Origin: Odiellus spinosus
Taxonomy: Eukaryota; Arthropoda; Arachnida; Opiliones; Phalangiidae
DNA: 64,000 nucleotides
Direction of reading: 5' to 3'
Assembly: GCA_963920705.1 (NCBI GenBank)
Contig: OY987237.1
Span: forward strand, 7,036,601-7,100,600
Shown: positions 1 through 12,136 of the stretch, piece after piece
Position numbering within the stretch: the first letter of the stretch is position 1
Layout: the number at the start of each line of letters is the position of its first letter
Position numbers and translations under genes: made by a program
Notes under the pieces: model-generated
What the model saw: the letters and a program-made list of their open reading frames with translations, nothing else
Told to the model about the DNA's origin: nothing
The model's database searches: none

Positions 1-130
1 AAATTAATTTAAATTAAAAGAATCGGCTGACGTTTGGTGCCCAAGACCTTGACCAATCAAACGCCGGCCTATTCTCTTAATATTAAGACATTACAAGCGC
101 TTTTGAAGGCTGAACTCAAAAAGGTTTCAA
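1..130. repeat. Family F dispersed repeat, partial
   Basis: The words TTTGGTGCCCAAGACCTTG and TTACAAGCGCTTTTGAAGGC are shared with copies near 37800-37900 and 60970. It is a non-coding dispersed element cut by the window edge. Confidence 0.5.
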
Positions 131-1354
131 CGAACTCAAACATATTTTAATTTCAAATCCTGGTGGATTTCTTTTCCTTCAACACTGAAACATTACGGAA
201 AAAATACTTTTACAGGGACTCGTAGGAAAAACATTGGAAAATAAACCCCTGTATGTCGTCTTTATTCTAAGCACCAATAACCTAAGATTCGAACAATTTT
301 CAAAATACAATAGTTAAATTAAAAAAATTGCAATCTTGGTAAAAACGCTGTGCGGAGTAATACACAATGTTAAACCACATATACATAAAATAGTCCTGCA
401 AAATTTGCACTATTTTAATGCGATAATATAATTTCAAAAATTAAATAAACAACCAATATGATATAATTTAATAAATCATGAATAATACTACTAGACAATA
501 TAAATTATTAAAAAAAATATGTGGGCGTGGCTTATTCGATAAATATTATACAAGATAAGTGAAGTATGGATGGATAGATAATGCGCTCTTACCCTATGGG
601 CCAACCACTAGAAAACTAGTCTAAAGTAGCGGAATATCGTAAATTAGATTCATTTTAACTTGATACCACGCGCGAAGGTATCATTTATTTCACCTTAATT
701 TTGTAGCGCCAAGAAAGCTATATACTATTAGATATATAACGATATCGCCATTGCTATCCAAATGAACCCGAAAATATATATATAGAATCATTTCGAGATT
801 ACAGCGCGCGAAAAGGTATACCTTTCCTTTCATGTCTAAGGAATTTAATTCTATGGAAAATATGGAGGGTTCTAGCTTCTATCGCGCTATCAACTCAAAC
901 TGAAAAAAGGTTTTATTTGCACGTGCCGAACAAAAAAATTACACTAACCTTCAATGTTCGTCGTGAATGATTTAATAAAGTCAAAGGCCGGTTGTATTTA
1001 TATTATCCATTACTTTTTTACCTTTGGATATATATATTCATTATTCGCGAATATTATATAGTATATTGTAAAAGAGCAGCATGCATTCAATATTAATTCG
1101 CGATGAAAGAATGTGTAAAGATATTAAGGGGGAATATAAGAGGAAATTGGTAACGAAATTAACCTTTCACTTACTTTTATATTTATTAATTCAATGTTCG
1201 CGAATATAATCTTGTTTAAAAAAATTGGTATAAGGTATGTGGTGAAAAAATTAATGAGAAATAAAAGGGGTAGAGTAAAAATGAACCGATTAAATAAACA
1301 AATAAAGGGATAATGAAATGAACGTAGCTAAATAATTTTGATTTCATTAATATA
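131..1354. other. Intergenic AT-rich DNA, no gene seen
   Basis: There is no supported exon. A short open frame after an AG at 212-213 runs about 33 codons but lacks a pyrimidine tract and any domain. TTAA-type MITE end words (AAAGGGATAATGAAATG) occur near 1306-1322. Confidence 0.4.
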
Positions 1355-1839
1355 GAGCTCGGAATGACTTGAATAATAGCATCGTGAATGTCAATCCGTT
1401 CGCGAAAAATATTATCATTATTATTCGAGTTTGTACTCATTGTTATAGGAAATTGATACGAGTTATACGGGTTATTCATTCACCGATAAGAACAATTTGA
1501 AACTCGAGTTTCTTCGTGGATTTGAACCCAAATTGAGATCTCGAAGCTAGAATGTACTCATTTAGTCGATTTTCTTTCGATTTAGATTAAATTATAATTA
1601 TTATATTTCATTCTACACGGATTTGGAGAAACGTCGTATTTTTATCTTCGCGTAATTTTGTTTATTATTCGAGCCCAAAGTTTTATCTCCGGATAGTTCG
1701 TATCCATTTTATACGCGTCTGTTTATTTAATTTGTGGTTTTATATTAACAACCAATTTATCCGAAATTAAAATTTCTGAAAAAAAGCCTAGTTATCATTG
1801 GATATCCGAAGTTAATTCACTATATCCGATTCCGAGCTC
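1355..1839. mobile_element. Family A MITE (GAGCTCGG ends, TA target), near full length
   Basis: Begins TA-GAGCTCGGAAT and ends ATTCCGAGCTC-TA, so it has inverted termini and a TA duplication like Tc1/mariner-type MITEs. The interior, with TTTGAAACTCGAGTTTCTTCG and TCGTATCCATTTTATACGCG, is shared with copies at 4334, 22405, 26872, 34430, 41115, 43521 and 63314. It has no transposase. Confidence 0.8.
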
Positions 1840-3460
1840 TATTTCTAATATAGTGCCTTATTAACATATTATTCGCGTATATTGATGGGATATAGGGAAG
1901 ATTTTTGTCAGGAGATATTTTTGGGGGGTGGTCCTTGTTATAAGAGGGGGTGTCGAAGCCATTAGTTTAAGACGGGGGTGTCTGTAGGGGGTTTAGGGGT
2001 TATTCTAGCCGCCCTATAGAAAAAGATATATCTACAAGGCGTATATAACAATAGCTGGACAAAAATGTCAGGGATATGTATTGATCGTGGCTATACACCG
2101 AACCCTTAGCCATAGCGCGAAAAATAACCTTTTTTTCATTGGTTCTCGCCCCTCCCTTTGTATATATTCGTATTATATTATATTTTACCTTAATTTGACA
2201 CTACATACAACGCTATCGTATCCTTATATCTAAATAAATAGGCAGTAGATGCTAAGCCTTGGTCAATTTTATCTCGTATATCGTTGTTTTACGCGCATCT
2301 AGAGACTTCTAGCCTTTTACGCGATGAAACGTCCGTATGGTTCCTTCTTTGGTTCTATTAGTCTCCGGTTCTGGTGTATACGAGCTAGGCCTTGGCTATC
2401 TTTTTTGGAATCGTGCTGGGCAAAATACTCTACTAACCGCATGATGTATTTGGTCAATTCCTAAGGGGACTTCCCTTTCTCGTCGGACCGTATACATCAT
2501 TGCCACGTGATCGGGGTCCTCCGAGGGTTAAACCCACCATCTTTCCTCCATAGTTTCACGTAATACACGGCGCCACGAAACGGGGATATCTATAACGCGG
2601 TTATATCCTAAGAATAGACCAAATTTAACGTACCAAAAACCCTTTTTTAATGGTTATTTTGGTGCATTCTAAGAATGAAACTTGAAAACATAGACGTAAC
2701 GCCATCTATAGGTTTATTTTCTACACTTTTTTGTGTCTTTTTTAAGGGCAGGGGTGTGAACAAAATCGACGCGTTAAAAGACGTGGATAAACCACTATAC
2801 TGGCACCACCAGTTATCCCAAGGTTCCCAAGGTGACATCCAATAGCTAAAAGCTACTAACATACTCCCTACCCTCCACCCAAACTATATAAAAAGCTGTT
2901 CAGAGCCAAAAAATCTTCAAGTTGCTCTTACAAGTCCCAACAGACATCCCTCCTCCTGGTTCATGTTCGCATCTGGATGAACTGGTTAAATATTATTTTT
3001 TAAACCTGTAATGAACTCGTAACCTGTAAATTCCAAGATATTTAAAATAGATACGACACTAGCTGTTGACTCGATTCGAGACTGTTTTTACCATACGCGT
3101 GACGTGCGTTTTGCTTTTCATTTCAATCCGCTCCCATTGAATAACCAAATAAATCTGCTTACCCAATCAGTAAAAACTGCTTAATTCTGTCTAACAAATA
3201 TCCAAAATGAAGTCTACAAAAGTGGATCAAAATTTAAAATACATTTCGTCCACTTTCGGTGAATTCAGGTTAATTTCGTTTTTTTGGTCGAATTATGTAA
3301 GTATTTTCCAATTTGGACCTTTTTTTGGGAAAGCCGAGGCCCTGAGTCAAATTGTGTGCCCTTTAATTAGAGGCTGATCGATGAGATGGTCCTGCTTATT
3401 TGAAGGGATAATGAAATTCCGAATAATTTCATTTCTAGACAATATTTTGTTGAAAACCCG
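1840..3460. other. Intergenic region with G-run cluster and possible TATA box
   Basis: Contains runs of four to six G between 1921 and 2000. TATATAAAAAG at 2884-2894 has an initiator-like TCAAGT about 30 bp on, but no convincing downstream coding exon. A minus-strand open frame at 2647-2862 (tryptophan-rich, 71 codons) matches no family I know. Confidence 0.35.
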
Positions 3461-3462
3461 GA

Positions 3463-3590
3463 AAAGTTAGGCAATTTGAAAACGACCCCAAAAGGTCAGG
3501 GAATTTGAAAACGGCCCCAAAAGGTCAGGGAATTTGAAAACGGCCCCAAAAGGTCAGGGAATTTGAAAATGGGCCCAAATGGTCAGAGAA
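3463..3590. repeat. 29-bp minisatellite, about 4 copies
   Basis: Tandem units contain GGTCAGGGAATTTGAAAACG followed by GCCCCAAAA. The last unit is diverged. Confidence 0.9.
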
Positions 3591-4333
3591 ATTAAATATT
3601 TTGGTAGGTGCCAAGGAACTGTTTACTAATGGTAGACAAATTAATTGTAACCTAATTATTATAAACTTAAAATAATAATAACTACGTTAAATAAAAAGTG
3701 TGAATTATCAAAAACTCGCTCGTAAGAATAAATTCGTGAAAAAAGATTAAAAGTTGGTCAGGAAAATTATTTAGAAATGGTCAGAGAAATTTTGTACGAA
3801 CCCTGTCAATGTTTTTAAGCCTTTATTTTAGAACTAAGAAGGTGAATTTAAACCTAGGCTATATAAAACTAGTCGTTAAAATATCCGTTAATTTAACCAA
3901 CCGAACATTGAAACTCCTTATTTTTCGTATTACATTTTATCTATCTATACTTTTATATTAATATTTATTTCGTAATTTCATTCTCCCTTTAAGTTGAGAG
4001 GTTAAGGGGAGGGGAATTTCTCCTCCCTCTTTCAGAGACAACGCGCGTGGTTTAAATTTAATTTTAATAATGCAGTTGCTTCTTTCGACTTCAAAATGGG
4101 ATGAAAGCTAAAGAAAATGTTCTTCGCTCTCCTCTTCCCTCGCTGGCATATAACGCGTACCTTTTTTTATTTTATATATTCACTCCTCCCCCACCTTTGA
4201 CCTTAGTCCAATGAAATTCCACACAAATTAAATCGATATTGGATTTGAGTAGCGTTCGTGGAAATATCGTTATTACAGGATGACCATAATTCTTATATTT
4301 TATTATTTTTCTATATTTTCTACTTGTTCTTAT
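3591..4333. other. Intergenic, no gene seen
   Basis: AT-rich with a pyrimidine tract and AG at 4020-4038 (CTCCCTCTTTCAG) that resembles a splice acceptor. The following sequence stays open about 23 codons in two frames but no donor or domain is seen. Confidence 0.35.
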
Positions 4334-4674
4334 ATTTGAAACTCGAGTTTCTTCGCCGATTTTAACCTAAATTGAGATCTCGAAGCTAGAATGTAGTCAT
4401 TTAATCGCTGTTCCTTTCAATTTAGAATAAAATATAAGTATTATATTTCATTCTACACGGTTTTTGAGAAATCTCGTATTTTTATCTTCGCGTAATTCGT
4501 TTATTTATCGAGCTTCAAATTTTATCTCCGGATAATTCGTATCCATTTGATACGCGTCTGTTTATATAATTTGTGATTTTATATTAAGGAACCATTTACC
4601 AGAGATTAAAATATGTGAAAAAAGCGTAGTTTTCAATGAATATCCGAAGTTATTCATTATCCGATTCCGAGCTC
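4334..4674. mobile_element. Family A MITE, 5'-truncated
   Basis: Matches the interior and right end of the copy at 1355-1839, from TTTGAAACTCGAGTTTCTTCG to CCGATTCCGAGCTC, followed by TA. The left end is missing. Confidence 0.75.
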
Positions 4675-5159
4675 TAATAAGCGTAGACGTTTAATAAAAA
4701 ACTTTAAATATTTGATTTTTAATTTATCTCGAAAGAGAAATTTCTTTCCTTATTTGTCTACGTTCTTCCGCCTGTCCTAAAATGGACGGTTCCTTTTTTG
4801 AGGCGCAAAACGGAGGATGAAAGATATATATATAAAAGAACAAAGACCCTAACCCAACTCCCCTTTCTATACGGTACTTTTTTATTACATTTAGTTTTTG
4901 ACTGAAACTGAAAGAACCAGGGAGTTTTTTCAGTTGATCTACTATAAGGCAGGCAGCTTTTTATTTTGTTTCTTTAGAGAAAAAAAATCCATATACCTTC
5001 ATTTTTTAGCCGGCAACGTACCCATTTTTAACAAATCTTAAAAATTAGGCCTACCTAAAAGGTTTTTTTTTAAAGTTGTCGAGATAAATTGGCCAACAAA
5101 ATAAAATAAAAAAAAAATCCGGATTATGCAAATATTAATAATATACTAATAATTAAATA

Positions 5160-5995
5160 CTGAAATAAAAATATAATAATAAAATAAAACTAATAAGATG
5201 ATATTAAAATAATAAAATAAAACTAATAAGATGATATTAAAATAATAAAATAAAACTAATAAGATGATATTAAAATAATAAAATAAAACTAATAAGATGA
5301 TATTAAAATAATAAAATAAAACTAATAAGATGATATTAAAATAATAAAATAAAACTAATAAGATGATATTAAAATAATAAAATAAAACTAATAAGATGAT
5401 ATTAAAATAATAAAATAAAACTAATAAGATGATATTAAAATCATAAAATAAAACTAATAAGATGATATTAAAATAATAAAATAAAACTAATAAGATGATA
5501 TTAAAATAATAAAATGAAACGATGATATTAAAATAGGATGATATTAAAATAATAGGATGATATTAAAATAGGATGTTATTAAAATAATAGGATGATATTA
5601 AAATAGGATGATATTAAAATAATAGGATGATATTAAAATAATAGGATGATATTAAAATAATGAGATGATATTAAAATACGATGTTACTAAAATAATAGGA
5701 TGATATTAAAATAATGAGATGATATTAAAATAATAGGATGATATTAAAATAGGATGATATTAAAATAATAGGATGATATTAAAATAATACGATGATATTA
5801 AAATAATGAGATGATATTAAAATACGATGTTACTAAAATAATAGGATGATATTAAAATAATGAGATGATATTAAAATAATAGGATGATATTAAAATAATG
5901 AGATGATATTAAAATAATGAGATGATATTATAATAATAGGATGATACTAAAATAATAGGATGATAACAAAATAATACGATGATATTAAAATAATA
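5160..5995. repeat. 33-bp tandem array passing into 17-20-bp GATGATATTAAAATA array
   Basis: About eleven nearly identical 33-bp units containing AACTAATAAGATGATATTAA run to about 5520. From there the array decays into shorter units based on AGGATGATATTAAAATA with point changes. The sharp switch suggests two amplification phases. Confidence 0.92.
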
Positions 5996-8900
5996 AAATA
6001 AAAATGAAAAATACTGAAATAATGCAATAGTGAAATACTAAAATAAAAAATTGAACTACCGTTCAATAAAATAAACTTATTTATTCCTCAAATAAACTGT
6101 TAAGTATACTGTAACCAATATTAACAATTTTAATTACCTTAATTCCTCTTGATTCCCTTCTATATAAAACTCTGTATTTTATCGTCTGCTATTTATCTAT
6201 GATTTGAGGTGTCGTCTGCCGCGACTCTAGCCCTCTAACGTTTATTTTCGGAATTATCAGATAATCTTCAGTTCCTTCTAGGCCTAACCTCTTTATTGAT
6301 TGTTAACTTCGGACGTTTTTAACTAATTAGCTTTTTAGTAGACGGTTGTAAAAGTGGGTCTGCCCTATTTTGTAGTTTTTACAACCTTAGTCAACCTATA
6401 GTCCGTGTCAGTTTGAGATTTCAACGTGTACGAAACCATTAGTTTGCCTTTATCCTTATAATTTGGTTCCTTGGTGATATATTGCGGAGTAACGTTCTAT
6501 TTATTGCAAACGGTAATTGGATCAAACCGATGTTTAATGTGGAAGTAAATTTTAAAATTTTCTTCTCTCCCCATAATACGAATAAAACCTTTTAGAACAA
6601 GTCTCATGGAAATTAATAATTTTGGCTAATAACGGATTATTGTAGAGCTTAATGAAAGCTTTAAAATACAATCAATCACGTTAAAATCGGATAAAAAATA
6701 ACCAAGTTATAAATTTATAAAGTTAAAACAAAATATATTTGGCCACGATTTTAAAAATTTTACATTTTTTTTAATTTTAATATTTAAATATCCTTGAACT
6801 GACTGGCAATTTAATTTTCAAATGTATATGCTCGTGTTGAAGCCATGTGGTAGTATTTATTTAGGTTAACGCTCTAATAATTATTTTAAATTTAAATTGA
6901 TTTCACGAATGTTATTTTAAGTTTTTTATTATTTCATAACTTTGTATTCTAATTTTAGCGCAATTTGCCTAAATTTATAGATATTATAGTTTAATACCTT
7001 ATTAAACAAAACTTAAGAATTAAATACGAGATACACTTAACATATTTAATCATATTTTTAAATTTATTTCGTTACTGATAAATACAACTTCTTAATTTTG
7101 TCCTATTTTAATCAAACTGGTCTGATATACCCTTCAAAACCTATCAAAGATTACACTCCCTTTAATTAAAAGATAATTCATACGAGAGTTGCTCTTTAAT
7201 CTAGAGCAAAGTATAGGAAACTAGGGGGTGCCAACGTGAAAAAGGCCTAATAAAGTCTGCAGCAGTGAAATGGGGCAATAAGAGGTATAATTTGAGGGGT
7301 ACAAACCCTACAATTGTCTCCACCCCCTACCCAGCTACCCTTGGTATGTTAGCTCCACGGTTTTTATTATTTATGAACTCGTAAAAATTCCGGGCCTTGT
7401 AAGACAATGTGCAATGATGAGAGACCTTTCTTCTCCCCTTTTATGGCTGATGTATATGGTCCTATATGGATGACATTTTATGTTAGCCCAAAATTCATCG
7501 AGTCGTAACTATATTTCCCAATGCCAACTGATATTGTAACCAACTGCAGTTACGATATAAATGTAACAAAAATACATAATTTGTTATGTTTTCTTATATA
7601 AATATGTAATTTAGCAAATTATAGGAAAGCTGTATTTTAAAGTGAGGCTGTCACCATTTTTTCTAATTACAAGGAATAATATTTTTAGTTTTATCATTCT
7701 ATTAAAACGATATATTCAAAATGAAATTATCAAAAATATATAGGTTATCACGGGTAAATCATGCTTCAAGTTTACAACAAGGCTTATTATGATTGGTATG
7801 TGGTTCTGAAAGTTTTGTCGTCAGAGCTTTCGCCGGAGGGGAGAGGAAAAAATTGGAAATTGTCCTCTCTTGCGGTTGAGATTGGAACTAAGTAGGCGGT
7901 GCTAATATCGCGCCGAACTGTCTAGACGTTTAAGAGGGGGGAAATGTATGGACGGAAAACGACTCTCTCTCTCTCTCGCGCGAAACGAATGAGCGTGTCT
8001 CGCCCGATCGTCGTGATTTCGATATACTGGGCCTGTCCGCCTTTATGTACCGATTTCGGAATACTTATGGTGAAACCGTGGACTGAGAAAATCGGGCTCA
8101 CTTCACCCGCAGTATGTCATTTTATAAACTTGGCCCTAACTTAATCTCTTCATCTCCAAGACAAACATTCCTTAGATTAATTTGAAATAATATAATTGAA
8201 GAGAATAATAATAATTATTATAAATTTAAAAGAATGTATTTAAAACTAATTACTATTTTTTTTTTATTCATTTATTTGCAGAAATGATTTAAAATTAAGG
8301 TCATCACGTTACAAGTTCCTGGGTCCAAGTACTTACGTCTGTCAGGTAATCAAAATTATTTTCTATACGCTTGTTAATTATTTAACCATTTTTTAAACCA
8401 ATCAAACATTGCAAAAATTACTTAAATTGCAAACTTAATTTTGCCCAATTTTTTAAACGAAAATTTCTCAAAATATGTAAGGATCGTGTAAAATCGATTT
8501 TAGGAATACATAATTCATTGAAAAGACCCTAAAATCAATTATAATATTTTGGGGCGGGGTGTTAACGTTCGGAGCCCGAGATCTCTACCCAAAATACGTG
8601 ATATGAATTTTAAAATTCAGTCAAAACCCTAGTCTACTTTGGACTCTTATTTCGTCATATCTAGTAATATATTGATTTTCAACCTTCAAAGTAACTTAAA
8701 ATCTTATATATAAACGGGGGTTTTCTATGGAATTTTACATCCTTTTTAAGTCTGTTATTTTATCAATATATCTGTTCTATTTTCTGCGTGAGGGAGAAAT
8801 TTGAAAGCCAAGGCCTAAGATATGATAAGACGCTAGAAGATGGAAAATACATTTTTTTCTTCTTCTTCTCCTTCGCGAGGAAGAGGGTGTGTTTAGAAAC

Positions 8901-9445
8901 AGGCTTCCTATCTTTACAAGGATATTTGACGCGGATCGGAAAATCCGATTTCAAAATAATATCCAAATATCGAAAGAAACAGTAGGATCCAAGTAGTTTT
9001 ATTTATTCACAACCATGGCCCAGATTTGGATTTAGAATATTTTTTATTCTTATTTCAACCTGCATCGTTATTCGGAACTTATTCCTCAATCGAGATTTTC
9101 CCACATTTCATCAATTCAAGGGAAGATGAAATGAAAATAAAATAAAAATAAATATTGACATTTTAAGATGACTTTAATTAACCTAATTACGGATTGGCTA
9201 GTAACCGGTAATTGTTCCCAATGTAACCTTTACCCCCTGAAAAATATGTTTAGTCATGGGTGGGATTTGAACCATCATAATGGATACCTTTTAAATGTTA
9301 ACCAGATAGCAATTATGCAAAGTTAAATTTCGCGCTAATAACTTTTGTAGTTTAGATATGATTGCCTTGTTTCGGTTAAATTGGAATCTTTATGATAGAT
9401 AGCCTAAATCGAAAACATGGAATCCATCTCATTTCCTGACAATTA
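5996..9445. other. Intergenic DNA, GC-richer island at 7795-8150
   Basis: A Family C left end (AAAGTGAGGCTGTCACC) lies at 7639-7655. The stretch 7795-8150 is richer in G+C and CpG and carries CT repeats. Its 66-codon plus-strand open frame (7944-8144) shows no domain. An exon-like segment at 8282-8345 is treated under findings. Confidence 0.35.
9255..9325 (-). other. tRNA-like sequence (possible SINE head or pseudo-tRNA)
   Basis: On the minus strand a box-A-like TTGCTATCTGG (9302-9312) and a box-B GGTTCAAATCC (9263-9273) are 28 bp apart, as in tRNA genes. The acceptor stem does not pair, so it is not a functional tRNA. Confidence 0.35.
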
Positions 9446-9709
9446 AGCTACGGTCACACTATCATTTCTTAATCGATTTGAAACGGTAAAATCAAACCGA
9501 TATTCAAATCATCAGGAATCTTTTTAAGCGTGACGTGTTCACGTATTATCTTTATAAATCGATTTATTGTAGCTGAAATTGGTTCCCGAAGCAGTTTTGA
9601 GAAATCGAATCAAATCGATTCGAGATATGACTTTTTCCCGTTCACACGACTCTAGCGAAACGTTTTGAAACGGTTTAAATCGATTTCAAGACCTAGTATG
9701 AACGCGACT
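9446..9709. mobile_element. Family E MITE (AGCTACGGTCACAC ends)
   Basis: Starts AGCTACGGTCACACTATCA and ends CTAGTATGAACGCGACT, with imperfect inverted ends sharing AAATCGATTT and AAACGGT. A second copy lies at 45905-46161. Non-coding. Confidence 0.7.
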
Positions 9710-10892
9710 CATGTCACACCAAAATAAATCGTAAAATTGTTCACATCAGTTTGTTCCGTAAATAATTACACCACGGTCTTAGTCTTTCCTATAATAATAA
9801 TTTGGGCTGTAAAAAATTTCTCTTTAAATGCTTTTATTGAAGCTAGAACCATGGGGGTGGTCAAGAATAATAAGTAATTTGAATGTAATTGACGTGTAGA
9901 AGTTTGTTAGATTACAATTCACACTATCTATAAATTTAAATACGTTTGTTCATGTCACTTTCCCTTTAAATCGTCATATACCAATCTAACCTTACAGTAA
10001 TGTTAATACCAAGATCTTCACCGTACTTTTCCAACACACAATCTCAGCTTATATTGACTACATCTTCCGTATATAGCTGATGTTCAAAAATATATTAAAT
10101 TGGAAGATCTAAATATATATACGAATAAGCCGTTAGTATCGCGCGTGAAATCCCGAGATCGTGAGTCGTGGCGCCACCACGATATTCCACTCTAAGAAAG
10201 TATTAAAATAACCGTTTAAAAACCGGTTTTATCACGCAAATTTATGATTTTCTAAGAGTTCGAATCAATATATATATGACAATAAAAATTCTTCAAAACC
10301 GCGAATGTCTAGCTTGCTTTTGAAGTTATTTTATGCACGGAGAGATTACGAATGAGAGTAAAGGCTTAGAATGGTGGAATGCTTAATCCTTAATCCTACA
10401 GGATTATTCTAAGGTTCGTAACACGTTTATTTTCGTACTTATTCCATGGATAAACTCGTGGAACGCTAGAATAGGTTTTTATTTTACGTTTTTGCCCATT
10501 TTTTTATTTTTTTAAAGTAGTTCGTGAAACTAAATAGATTGTGAGGGAGTTTTACTGAAGGCTGTAGACTTCTAAAGGGATAATGTATTTCAAATAAATA
10601 TTAGGCTTAGCTTGGATTGATGGCAATCTATAAAAATCAATAAATAATCTACGCGCTTTAATTGAAAGAAAACCGACCAATAAGCAAATGCAATATATAT
10701 AATTTTGTTTTCTCTTTCTTTAAGAATTAGGCCTAATATTTTAAAGACATTTATGAAATCGTCATAAATTTATTGAATTGTTTGTCGAAAGTATTTCATA
10801 TCCCCTTTAATTATTGGAAATATATAATCTCAACAACAAAATCTTAGCACTACTAGATCTACGTGAACCGATGTTCGTCAGATGTTTTCTGT
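9710..10892. other. Intergenic, no gene seen
   Basis: AT-rich DNA containing a TTAA-type MITE with ends AAAGGGATAATG (10576-10587) and CATATCCCCTTTAA (10797-10810). No exon could be supported. Confidence 0.35.
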
Positions 10893-11216
10893 TATCTGAT
10901 CTTACCTAACTTTGACAGATAACTCGTATCTGAACTTACCTAACTTTGACAGATTACTCGTATCTGAACTTAGCACACTTTGACAGATTACTCGTATCTA
11001 AACTTACCTAACTTTGACAGATTACTCGAATCTAAACTTACCAAACTTTGACAGATTACTCGTCTCTGAACTTACCTAACTTTGACAGATAACTCGTATC
11101 TGAACTTACCTAACTTTGACAGATTACTCGTATCTGAACTTAGCACAGATTGACAGATTACTCGTATCCAAACTTACCTAACTTTGACAGATTACTCGTA
11201 TCTAAACTTACCTATC
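10893..11216. repeat. 34-bp minisatellite, about 9-10 copies
   Basis: Units of 34 bp contain GAACTTACCTAACTTTGACA and GATTACTCGTATCT with scattered substitutions. There are no unique spacers, so this is not a CRISPR-like structure. Confidence 0.92.
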
Positions 11217-11578
11217 ATTTCTACCTGATTAACCAGATCGGCAAATCAGATGTGAAAATTATTTAGTTTCTGTGAGACATTACCTTAACAAAATAAGTTC
11301 CCGTATTCGCCATGCGCTGGTGGATGTAAGATATATATAGCTTGGAGTATCCCGACTTTTTTTTTTGGCTCTGACACGTTTTTTCCATATTGGTCCCTAT
11401 AGGAGGGCTTCCCCTACTTAATTCTAGCCCTCCCCTACTTCGTATGTACTATTCTACTTAAGTATAGTATGTAGATCAGCCCGGAACCCCCGAAACCAGA
11501 GGAGGGACTTTGGTAAAATATTTTATACATCTCTATCAGCTTCTACAACGCGATTAGATTTTATAATAATCATAATAG

Positions 11579-11760
11579 TCTAACACTATTAATTTACAAT
11601 GTCCGTACGTTCGTATATGTCCTTAACTTTTACCAGAATGTTCTAGAAGGTTCCAGAAAAGTTTGGAGAAGTCTAGAATATTTTGGAAGTGCTTCAAAGT
11701 TCTAGAAAGGTTTGGTTTAAGTTGGTTAAAGTTCAGAAAAAAAATCCGGAATGGCTATGG
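11579..11760 (+). mobile_element. Heat-shock-element repeat element, truncated copy
   Basis: The 5' end TCTAACACTATTAATTTACA resembles that of the copies at 42262 and 27510. It is followed by GAATGTTCTAGAAGGTTCC (11636-11654), part of five perfect alternating GAA/TTC units. No 3' hairpin is seen before the neighbouring MITE at 11813. Confidence 0.6.
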
Positions 11761-11812
11761 GAACTTTCCAGGCGTATGCCTTCTTTTACAGACTTGATTA
11801 CCTTAGTTTAAT

Positions 11813-12136
11813 CAGAAGCCGATGAAACCCTCCTTTGAAGTCTATTACTCCCGGGTCTTGTCTACCCCTCTCTGTATGGGTTATTCTCAAAAGGCGCGAT
11901 TCGTACGCCTCCTAACGGTAGATGTTTTCGGAGCGGGAATATCTCTAGCAGCCTTGGAGTTCGTCCAAAAAACGTCATCGTTTGTGGAGAGAGAGAATTT
12001 CCAATTTTCCGTAGACAGGGGGGATGAAGTAGGACCCCTTCTAACTCGTAAAATTGGGAATTTTACCCATACAGAGAGGAGCGCTGTATGGAACATTGGG
12101 GTAGTAGACTTCAAAGGAGGGTTTCATCGGCTTCTG
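11813..12136. mobile_element. Family D foldback MITE (CAGAAGCCGATG ends, 7-bp target)
   Basis: Inverted ends CAGAAGCCGATGAAACCC are followed by CTCCTTTGAAGTCTA on both arms. Flanks are GTTTAAT (11806-11812) and GTGTAAT (12137-12143), a 7-bp duplication with one mismatch. The open frames inside are a by-product of the palindrome. Confidence 0.85.

Noticed and set aside
10893..11216. CRISPR-like regular repeat
   Set aside because: Units are contiguous with no unique spacers, in a eukaryotic sequence; it is a minisatellite.
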